Source: Candidatus Hydrogenedentota bacterium (GTDB lineage: Bacteria > Hydrogenedentota > Hydrogenedentia > Hydrogenedentales > SLHB01). Taken from it: 64,000 nt of DNA. The notes under the pieces were generated by a model that was given only the letters and a program-made list of their open reading frames with translations, did not search any database and had not been told where the DNA came from. Position 1 is the first letter of the stretch, and the number at the start of each line of letters is the position of its first letter. Below are positions 9,230-15,082 of the stretch, piece after piece. The stretch spans positions 235,185 to 299,184 of the forward strand of contig DAOLNV010000001.1 in assembly GCA_035416745.1 (NCBI GenBank). The letters run 5' to 3'. The translations under genes were made by a program, and so were the position numbers.

Positions 9230-9712
9230 AACTCACACGGAGACACAGGGAACACGAAGATCGAATCCTCCGAAACAGAGTGAGACAGGAAGCATCATTT
9301 TGGATTGCGCGGTGGCGCTTCATCGTGAGACGGGTCCCGGGCTGTTGGAAACAGTGTACGAAGCGGTTCTTGCACGCGATCTGGAGGCCCGGGGTCTGCG
9401 CATGGCACGGCAAGTTCCCATCCCCATCGGGCTTCGCGGCATCCGGTTCGACGAAGCGTTTCGTGCAGACCTCATCGTGGAGGATACCCGTTCTTGTGGA
9501 ACTCAAATCCGTGGAGAAGGTCACGAAGGCGCACCACAGGCAGGTGTTGACCTATCCGCGGTTGACGGGTATCAGACTCGGCTGTCTACTCGACTTCGGC
9601 GAGGCTTTGATGAGGGACGGCATTTCCCGCATCATAAACGAAGACATTGAGCAGATTTCGCTTCGGAGCAGGCTCCATTTCCTCCGTGTCCTTTGCGTCT
9701 CTGTGTGAGTTT
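9230..9712. repeat. Inverted repeats framing the GxxExxY remnant
   Basis: The left arm at 9230-9260 begins AACTCACACGGAGACACAGG. The right arm at 9681-9712, read on the minus strand, begins AAACTCACACAGAGACGCAA and ends GGACACGGAGG. The two arms match at roughly 25 of 31 positions in inverted orientation. Between them lies a GxxExxY gene. From memory, ACACAGAGACACGGAGG-like motifs commonly flank GxxExxY genes in diverse genomes, which suggests a mobilisable or reshuffled unit; no transposase is present. Confidence 0.65.
9282..9708 (+). pseudogene. GxxExxY protein, frameshifted
   Basis: The first half reads LDCAVALHRETGPGLLETVY and then VLARDLEARGLRMARQVPIP, including the family's GxxExxY signature (GPGLLETVY), and continues to FRADLIVED. 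The expected continuation VLVELKSVEK, then LTYPRLTG and GISRIIN, lies in a different frame. The switch falls near 9486-9495 and is consistent with one extra base. The family is PD-(D/E)XK-like; its ExK-type residues (VELK) lie in the second frame. Each frame alone encodes a truncated protein, so the gene is probably dead unless this is a sequencing error. The coding end runs into the right inverted repeat. Confidence 0.75.
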
Positions 9713-9826
9713 CCCCAATCGTGGTCTCATCCGGCGATTTCGGGAACCGGCGCGCATTGCATGGGGGCATGACGATTTGGTAGGTTGCGCGTGTCTTGGC
9801 ACTCATTCGAGCGCACTGGAGGCCGC

Positions 9827-10717
9827 ATGCATTCCACCAATTCCGCTCCCTGGTACGTCTCGCTGCACGGCGGGCACACGGCCGAGTTCTGCGACCACGG
9901 CACGGGGGATCTGCGCGCCGTGCTCGAGGCGGCCGTCGCGAAAGGCTTCTCCACCTACGGGGTCTCCGAGCATGCCGCGCGCGTCGAGGAACGGTTTCTC
10001 TACCCCAATGAACGGTGTTTAGGATGGACCATCGAGAAGGTTCAAGAGGATTTCGAGCGTTACGGCAAGGCTGTTTTCGAGCTGGCCGAGGAATTCGCCG
10101 GGCGCCTGACCGTCTTGCGCGGCATGGAGGCCGAAGTCGTGCCTGCGAACCGGTACGCGGACATCATGCTGGCCTATCGCGAACGGTTTGCATTCGACTA
10201 CCTGGTCGGGTCGGTTCATTACGTCGACGAAATGTCGATCGACGACACCCCGGACCAGTTCGAGGAGGCCATGGAGGCCCACGGAGGGCTCGAGCGGTTG
10301 GCCGTCCGGTATTACGAGACCGTGGGCGCTATGGTCGACGCGTTGCGGCCCGATGTGGTCGGACATCTCGACGTCATCCGCACAATCGGCTGGAAATACG
10401 GCGATCTGGCGTCGCCTGCCATACGCCGGGCCGCCGGGGACGCCCTCGACAGCGTGCGCCGGCAGAACTGTATTCTGGACCTGAACACCGCCGGGTACCG
10501 CAAAGGGCTTCATACGCCCTACCCTGACGTCTGGCTTGTCGAACGCGCCCGCGACATGAAGATCCCCTTCGCGCTGGGGGATGACTGTCATGGGCCCGAA
10601 GATGTCGGCGCGGAATTCGAACAGGGCCGCGCCTACCTGCTTGCCAACGGCGTCGAGACCGTCACCGTTCTGCAGCGCGACGGAAACCGGGTCGAACGCC
10701 GCACCGTGCCGCTCTGA
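9827..10717 (+). CDS. PHP-domain phosphatase, HisK/HisJ (histidinol-phosphatase) type
   Basis: The product is 296 residues. The metal-binding PHP motifs are in order: LHGGHTAEFCDH near the N-terminus, GVSEHA near residue 45, RGMEAEV, VGSVHYVD, VVGHLDVI, LDLNTAGYRK and the terminal ALGDDCHG. This set fits the histidinol-phosphatase branch of the PHP superfamily, which removes phosphate from L-histidinol phosphate in histidine synthesis; a related phosphoesterase role is possible because no his genes are nearby. The ATG at 9827 has GGAGG (9818-9822) four bases upstream. A longer TTG-started form lacks support. It precedes a hairpin shared with the convergent Hsp20 genes. Confidence 0.8.
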   Translation: MHSTNSAPWYVSLHGGHTAEFCDHGTGDLRAVLEAAVAKGFSTYGVSEHAARVEERFLYPNERCLGWTIEKVQEDFERYGKAVFELAEEFAGRLTVLRGMEAEVVPANRYADIMLAYRERFAFDYLVGSVHYVDEMSIDDTPDQFEEAMEAHGGLERLAVRYYETVGAMVDALRPDVVGHLDVIRTIGWKYGDLASPAIRRAAGDALDSVRRQNCILDLNTAGYRKGLHTPYPDVWLVERARDMKIPFALGDDCHGPEDVGAEFEQGRAYLLANGVETVTVLQRDGNRVERRTVPL

Positions 10718-10736
10718 ATCCCCTTCGAAAAAGGGA

Positions 10737-10772
10737 CTTCCCCGTGCGGCGGGGGGGGACCGCACGGGGAAG
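10737..10772 (-). terminator. Hairpin terminator between convergent genes
   Basis: A perfect 13-bp stem (CTTCCCCGTGCGG with its complement) encloses a G-rich 10-base loop. Read on the minus strand it is followed by TCCCTTTTT, so it best serves the Hsp20 genes. It may also stop plus-strand transcripts from the PHP gene. Confidence 0.7.
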
Positions 10773-10802
10773 CGGGGGGAAGTTGGGCGGGATATTGTTC
10801 CT

Positions 10803-11153
10803 TTATGTGATCTCGATAGTCCGGGGTTTGAAGGCCTCCGCTTTCGGCAGGGTGACGGTCAGGATGCCGTCCTTCATCACCGCGTTCACCTTTGCGGTGT
10901 CAAGAGCGCTGCTAAGTGCGAATATGCGCCGGTAATCGGCGGGGGCACGCTCGCGCAAGAGGTACCTTCCATCGCCGTTCACCTGTTGGCGATGCCCGAC
11001 CAGCGACAACTCGCCCTGCTTGACCTCAATTTCCACATTCTCCTTTGGTACGCCCGCCAGTTCGGCTTCAATGCGGACCTGGCCAGCCTCCTCGATGATA
11101 TTCACACGCGGCGTCACATAACGCTTGGTCTTTTCCGCTGCAGCAGTTGTCAT
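10803..11153 (-). CDS. Small heat-shock protein, Hsp20/alpha-crystallin family (second gene)
   Basis: The product has 116 residues, almost all of it an alpha-crystallin domain: VNIIEEAGQVRIEAELAGV at the start, then strands such as GELSLVGHRQ, the MKDGILTVTLPKAE loop with the conserved G-x-L motif, and a short RTIEIT tail. These are ATP-independent cytoplasmic holdases that bind unfolding proteins. A GGGAG lies about 10 bases before the ATG at 11153. It starts 48 bases after the stop of the larger Hsp20 gene, so both are probably one transcript. There is no clear C-terminal IXI motif beyond TIEIT, which may affect oligomer assembly. Confidence 0.9.
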   Translation of the reverse strand: MTTAAAEKTKRYVTPRVNIIEEAGQVRIEAELAGVPKENVEIEVKQGELSLVGHRQQVNGDGRYLLRERAPADYRRIFALSSALDTAKVNAVMKDGILTVTLPKAEAFKPRTIEIT

Positions 11154-11201
11154 GTCGTGTCACTCCCTTGTCAGTCGAATCGGAGCGTCAGCCCCGAGAC
11201 C

Positions 11202-11654
11202 TTATTCCACATCCAGCGAAATGCGCTTCGGCTTCGATTCCTCGCGTTTCGGCAACCGCACCCGCAGTACGCCGTCCCGCAACGTGGCTTCCACCTTGTT
11301 GGCATCGAAACCACCGGGCAACTCGAAGGTTCGCTGAAACTCTCCATAATGCCGTTCCATCCGGTGGACGTTCTTCTCTTCGTCGCGCCGCTCGTACTCA
11401 CGTTTGCCCCGAATCTTGACCGTGTTGTCGAGGGCCGTTATCTCGACGTCTTCCCGCTTCATTCCGGGAACGTCCGCCTGCAGGACGTATTCGTTCTCGG
11501 TTTCCTGAAGGTCCATAGGCGGGTTCCATGTCTGGCTCGGACGGTCCCACTCGAAACCGTGGTCGCCAAACATTCTTGCCAATTCGTTCTGCAAATCCGC
11601 CAAGGCGCTCCATGGGGCCACGTCGCCTGAATGTCTCCAACGCACCAGTGCCAT
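11202..11654 (-). CDS. Small heat-shock protein, Hsp20/alpha-crystallin family (first gene)
   Basis: The product is 150 residues. Start at 11654 is fixed by AAAGGAGGAG about 5-6 bases upstream; a longer in-frame extension is not supported. An N-terminal arm with WSALADLQNELARMF is followed by the alpha-crystallin domain (PPMDLQETENEYVLQADVPG, DVEITALDN, LRDGVLRVRLPKRE) and a PKRISLDVE tail. It is typical of class A bacterial Hsp20. It leads a two-gene unit with the smaller Hsp20. A sigma-54-type promoter lies about 88-104 bases upstream of the start codon. Hetero-oligomers of the two are plausible but not shown. Confidence 0.92.
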   Translation of the reverse strand: MALVRWRHSGDVAPWSALADLQNELARMFGDHGFEWDRPSQTWNPPMDLQETENEYVLQADVPGMKREDVEITALDNTVKIRGKREYERRDEEKNVHRMERHYGEFQRTFELPGGFDANKVEATLRDGVLRVRLPKREESKPKRISLDVE

Positions 11655-11741
11655 AAAAACTCCTCCTTTCAACAATCGCCGAAACCTGTACGCTCTTTGG
11701 GCGTCCGGTTGTTCGCCGCATCCACTTTCTGCCTTCAATGA

Positions 11742-11758
11742 TGCAGGGGTCGTGCCAA
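11742..11758 (-). promoter_or_regulatory. Sigma-54 (-24/-12) promoter for the Hsp20 pair
   Basis: Read on the minus strand the sequence is TTGGCACGACCCCTGCA. It matches the consensus TGGCACG-N4-TTGCA with a single change (CTGCA). GG and GC are exactly 10 bases apart, as required. Transcription would start near 11731, giving a leader of about 77 bases before the ATG at 11654. Confidence 0.65.
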
Positions 11759-11912
11759 TTTCGCGATTATCGTGTAAGTGTTTGTAAAAAGGGATGATAG
11801 GAACGCGGCGGCCGCCTTGGAAGGTTGTTTCCACGCGGCACCGTGCTCTGAAATGAAAACATTCCTGTTGCGGAATGAAGCGTTCGCCCCCCGTAACATT
11901 CCAGGTAAAAGA

Positions 11913-11941
11913 TTGACAACCCTATGGGCCTGTGTTAGACT
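11913..11941 (+). promoter_or_regulatory. Sigma-70-type promoter for the TIGR04073-HDOD run
   Basis: A perfect TTGACA is separated by 17 bases from TAGACT (4 of 6 to TATAAT). It lies 56 bases before the GTG start at 11998. Confidence 0.75.
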
Positions 11942-11997
11942 CAAGCCAGTTGCGCAACGCCTGATATGAAAGTTTGTTAGAAGGGGAGGACCGCCCG

Positions 11998-12384
11998 GTG
12001 GGCACACCAGTCAGAACCGCGAAGAAAACTATGGCAGTCCTATTGGTGGTGGCGCTCGCAGTCACAGCAACCGCGACATGGGGGCAGCAGGTTTACGATC
12101 CCTCGCGTGAATTCGCTCCTGTCACCGGCTTCGAGAAAGCCCTGACCAAACTGGGACGCGGTTTGTCGAACATCATGTTCGGGTGGGGCGAAATCCCCAT
12201 GACGTTCGACCGTAACGTGAAGAAAGGCAAGCCTTTCGCCTACCTGTTCGGCGTGGCTCCAGTGTTGGGGTCTGCTCGCGCCGTCATGCGCACGGGGACG
12301 GGTGTTTTTGAAGTCGTGACATTTCCGTTCTCGGACCGTGACGTGAACTACGAGCCGATCCTGGAACCCGAATACATCTTTTGA
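11998..12384 (+). CDS. Exosortase-system-associated protein, TIGR04073 family
   Basis: After a signal-like hydrophobic segment (TMAVLLVVALAVTATATWG) the protein reads KLGRGLSNIMFGWGEIP, GSARAVMRTGTGVFEVVTFPF and ends YEPILEPEYIF. This is the pattern I recall for the TIGR04073 family, found in genomes with exosortase/PEP-CTERM-like sorting; its function is unknown. GTG at 11998 is chosen as start because AAGGGGAGGA lies at 11981-11990, 7 bases upstream. The product is about 128 residues and probably periplasmic or membrane-attached. Its stop overlaps the next start by four bases, so the two are probably co-translated. Confidence 0.8.
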   Translation: MGTPVRTAKKTMAVLLVVALAVTATATWGQQVYDPSREFAPVTGFEKALTKLGRGLSNIMFGWGEIPMTFDRNVKKGKPFAYLFGVAPVLGSARAVMRTGTGVFEVVTFPFSDRDVNYEPILEPEYIF

Positions 12385-12656
12385 TTCTCTTGAACGAGTG
12401 GAAACAGCAAGGACCGGGCTTGGTCGGCCTTCTCACTCTTGCAGACGGAACGGAAGGCCGCGTCGTACTGATGGGGCCGCGAAGCGCCCCTGAGAGCGCG
12501 ATTGTTGTCATGGTGGGGAAGGAGCCGGGTGCGGTCGAGTCGCTTCCGTTGAGTGAAGTCCTGGATAGAATTCCGCCCGCATCGACAGTGGCCATTCTGT
12601 GCGCACAGGAACGGTATTTCGGCGACTCCCAATTGCCGGCGATAGATGTGCAGTGA
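12381..12656 (+). CDS. Orphan protein of 91 residues
   Basis: The frame opens with TTG at 12381, overlapping the previous stop in a TTGA, and ends by overlapping the next start in a GTGA. The sequence (LVGLLTLADGTEGRVVLMGP, SAIVVMVGKEPG, STVAILCAQE) looks like a small soluble alternating beta/alpha protein, with no signal peptide or motif that I recognise. The tight overlaps on both sides and clean reading across the full gap argue for a real gene, translated by coupling. Its role is unknown; its neighbours hint at signalling or envelope functions. Confidence 0.55.
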   Translation: MILLNEWKQQGPGLVGLLTLADGTEGRVVLMGPRSAPESAIVVMVGKEPGAVESLPLSEVLDRIPPASTVAILCAQERYFGDSQLPAIDVQ

Positions 12657-13504
12657 GCGCGCCGCGAAATATCGACTATCTGCTCGAGGAGATTATTACC
12701 CTGCCGAGTCTCCCGGCAACGGTAGCCCGGATTCTGGAATTGTTGAATGACCCCGATTCGTCTCTGTCAGAAGTCGGCAAGATAGTTTCGGGGGACCCCG
12801 CGATTGCCCTGAAAACGCTGCGCCTGGTGAACTCGGCGGCGTACGGGCTGCGCGGGCGGGTGACGTCGGTCGAGCATGCCGTCACCCTGCTCGGGGCAAA
12901 AGTCATCCAGAATCTTGTTCTTACGGCAACCGTTCTGGACACATTGAGCTCCGGCGCTCGCCTCTTGTTTCAGCACAGCATCGCCGCGGGTGTGGCAGCC
13001 CGTTCAATAATGCGCTCCCACATCTTCGGAAATGTCCTCGACCCGGAAGAAGCATTTGCATACGGTCTCTTGCACGATATCGGCAAGATTATTCTCGAGG
13101 ATTACATGTCCGATGAGTTGGTCCAGGCGGAAGACTTGAGCCGCGTCCAGGGCCTGCCTGGTCATGTCGCTGAACGGGAAGTCATCGGGGTTGACCATGC
13201 TGAGATCGGGGGACGCCTGGCGATGAATTGGCGGCTTCCGGATTCGATTGCGGCCGCGATTATGGCACATCACGATCTCGCGCGCTGCAAAGACGACGAA
13301 TATCTCCCGTACGCAGCCATGTTGAACGCAGCCGACACGATCTGCGTTGCCGCGGGCCTGCCTTCCTACGAGGGGGCCGTCGCCGATGACGCTAACGGAG
13401 CGTGGCAGGTCCTGGGGATTACGAGTCCGCAGATCCCCGCGATTCTGGACGATTTCTTCGCTTCAATTCCTGAAGTGGAAGAACTGACCGAAGCCGTGTC
13501 TTGA
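12653..13504 (+). CDS. HDOD-domain protein
   Basis: The product is 283 residues. It opens with IDYLLEEIITLPSLPATVARILEL and continues with DPAIALKTLRLVNSAAYG and VTLLGAKVIQNLVL, the hallmark stretches of HDOD domains. LLHDIGKI near residue 140 and an AIMAHHDL stretch follow, so part of the HD motif is kept. HDOD proteins are signalling or regulatory adaptors related to HD phosphohydrolases but usually without catalysis. Start GTG at 12653 overlaps the stop of the orphan gene. recF follows after 14 bases, so transcription may run on into the replication/repair genes. The first residues before SAPRNIDY are few, which supports this start. Confidence 0.88.
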   Translation: MSAPRNIDYLLEEIITLPSLPATVARILELLNDPDSSLSEVGKIVSGDPAIALKTLRLVNSAAYGLRGRVTSVEHAVTLLGAKVIQNLVLTATVLDTLSSGARLLFQHSIAAGVAARSIMRSHIFGNVLDPEEAFAYGLLHDIGKIILEDYMSDELVQAEDLSRVQGLPGHVAEREVIGVDHAEIGGRLAMNWRLPDSIAAAIMAHHDLARCKDDEYLPYAAMLNAADTICVAAGLPSYEGAVADDANGAWQVLGITSPQIPAILDDFFASIPEVEELTEAVS

Positions 13505-13518
13505 GCCGGCGGTGAACC

Positions 13519-14592
13519 ATGGTCTTGCGCGAGTTGAAGACGGAAGGGTTCCGGTGCCTGAATCTGGCGCAATTCGCGCCGGGAAACGGCGTAAACGTCA
13601 TATGGGGCGACAATGCCCAAGGCAAGACCTCCCTCCTGGAGGCTATCCTTTACGCGGCCACCTCGAAAAGCCACCGCACGAACCAGGAATCCGACATGGT
13701 GCAGCATGGCCAGCATGGCTTTCGTATCCACGCCGCCGCGCAACGCATCGACCGGCCTGTAACCGTCGACGCCACTTGGTGGCACGGGCAGAAGCGCTTC
13801 AAGGTCAACGGCGTGGCGCAAAACAAAGTGAGCGGAATCCTGGGTAAAATGCCCGTGGTCTTCTTTTCCCCCGAGGACGTGGAATTGGTCCGTGGAACGG
13901 CCGCCGTCCGCAGAAAATTCCTGGACATGGAGATTTCGCAGATCGAACCCGCCTACCTTCGGGCGCTTCAACAGTACCGGCAGGTCCTCAAACAGCGCAA
14001 CGAACTCCTCAAGCACACGGCTCTCGAGCCTGACCTCTTGGACGCGTGGGACGAGCAGCTCGTGCGGTACGGCCGCGTAATCGCCCGCAGCAGACGGGCT
14101 TTTGTTGACGAGTTGCGCGCGGCCGCCGCACCCGCATACCAGACCATCGCGGAAAGCGAGGACTTGGCTATCGCCTTCGCTCCTGACATTCCGCCCGACA
14201 AAGATCACCTCGCGGCGCTCCGCGAAACCCGGGAACGCGACCGGCGGTACGGCCTCACGCATCGGGGACCCCATCGAGACGATTTCGACCTTGTCATCTC
14301 GGGCAAGGCCGCGCGCCAGTTCGCGTCCCAGGGGCAGCAGCGCACTGCGGCACTGGCCCTCAAACTCGCCGAGTTGCGGCTGGTACGCCAGCGCATCGCA
14401 GAGTATCCTATACTCATGCTGGACGATGTCCTCTCCGAGTTGGACCCGAAGCGTTCGAGGCGCCTTTTTCAGACAATTCCGGAGGAAGTGCAGTGCCTGT
14501 TGACTGCAACGCACCTGAGCCCGGATGCGGTACCCGCCGGGGTCACGTGCTCTTTCTACCGGATCACGAAAGGGCAGTTGGCTCAGGCCTAG
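13519..14592 (+). CDS. recF: DNA replication/repair protein RecF
   Basis: The product is 357 residues, the normal length. It starts LRELKTEGFRCL, as RecF does. Walker A is GDNAQGKTS near residue 31, the ABC signature is SQGQQRTAALALKLAEL near residue 272, and Walker B is ILMLDDVLSELD near residue 300. RecF is an SMC-like ATPase that helps load RecA at single-strand gaps, with RecO and RecR. It lies upstream of a DciA-like gene, gyrB and gyrA, a conserved arrangement. dnaA and dnaN, which often precede recF, are absent here. Confidence 0.96.
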   Translation: MVLRELKTEGFRCLNLAQFAPGNGVNVIWGDNAQGKTSLLEAILYAATSKSHRTNQESDMVQHGQHGFRIHAAAQRIDRPVTVDATWWHGQKRFKVNGVAQNKVSGILGKMPVVFFSPEDVELVRGTAAVRRKFLDMEISQIEPAYLRALQQYRQVLKQRNELLKHTALEPDLLDAWDEQLVRYGRVIARSRRAFVDELRAAAAPAYQTIAESEDLAIAFAPDIPPDKDHLAALRETRERDRRYGLTHRGPHRDDFDLVISGKAARQFASQGQQRTAALALKLAELRLVRQRIAEYPILMLDDVLSELDPKRSRRLFQTIPEEVQCLLTATHLSPDAVPAGVTCSFYRITKGQLAQA

Positions 14593-14626
14593 CCCTGGCG
14601 CGCCTTCCGTCTCTGGAGACAAGCCG

Positions 14627-14962
14627 TTGAAACGCAAAAAAGAGCCCACGAGCATACAGGAAGTGCTGGCGCAGTTGCGCCAGGAGACTGAACTGGGCCG
14701 CCAACTCGAGCAGGCCCAGATCTGGTCGCGCTGGCCCGAGATTGCGGGAACCCGGCTCATGGAGCACGGGAGGCCCCACGCAGTGCGCGACAAGGTGCTC
14801 TATATCGAAGCCGACAGCCCGGTATGGATGCATCGGTTTGCCTATCGGAAGTGGGACCTCATACGCCGGATAAACGGGTTCGCGGGCCACGAATTGGTCT
14901 CCGACATCTTTCTGGTCCTTTCGGAGGACGCCAAAGATGCCACGTCACAAGATGGCGTATAG
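14627..14962 (+). CDS. DUF721 / DciA-like protein
   Basis: The product is about 111 residues from a TTG at 14627, with GGAG (14615-14618) 8 bases upstream. The sequence has the family features: a lysine-rich start (KRKKEPTSIQEVLAQL), IWSRWPEIAGTRLMEHGRPHAV and VLYIEADSPVWMHRFAYRK. DUF721 proteins include DciA, which loads the replicative helicase in most bacteria. The position between recF and gyrB is the classic one for this gene. Longer frames starting inside recF have no ribosome-binding site and read out-of-frame recF sequence. Confidence 0.85.
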   Translation: MKRKKEPTSIQEVLAQLRQETELGRQLEQAQIWSRWPEIAGTRLMEHGRPHAVRDKVLYIEADSPVWMHRFAYRKWDLIRRINGFAGHELVSDIFLVLSEDAKDATSQDGV

Positions 14963-14998
14963 GGCCGGCACGGCAAACGCAAAATGTTGCGTATTTCT

Positions 14999-15027
14999 TT
15001 GATTTTCACCCCCTGATTTGATAGAAT
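14999..15027 (+). promoter_or_regulatory. Sigma-70-type promoter for gyrB
   Basis: TTGATT (4 of 6) and TAGAAT (5 of 6) are separated by 17 bases, 55 bases upstream of the gyrB start at 15083. Confidence 0.65.
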
Positions 15028-15082
15028 AGCTCGACGAAATTTCGGCCCCTCGGCCATGAGCGGGATTTGCGAGGTAAATTCA

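Larger units (their letters stand above)
11655..11997. other. Divergent intergenic region, 343 bases
   Basis: No gene is seen. It holds promoters in both directions: a sigma-54-type element at 11742-11758 on the minus strand for the Hsp20 pair, and a sigma-70-type element at 11913-11941 on the plus strand for the TIGR04073 gene. Confidence 0.6.

Noticed and set aside
15056..15082. An earlier in-frame ATG for gyrB
   Set aside because: It has no ribosome-binding site, whereas GAGG stands 8 bases before the ATG at 15083.
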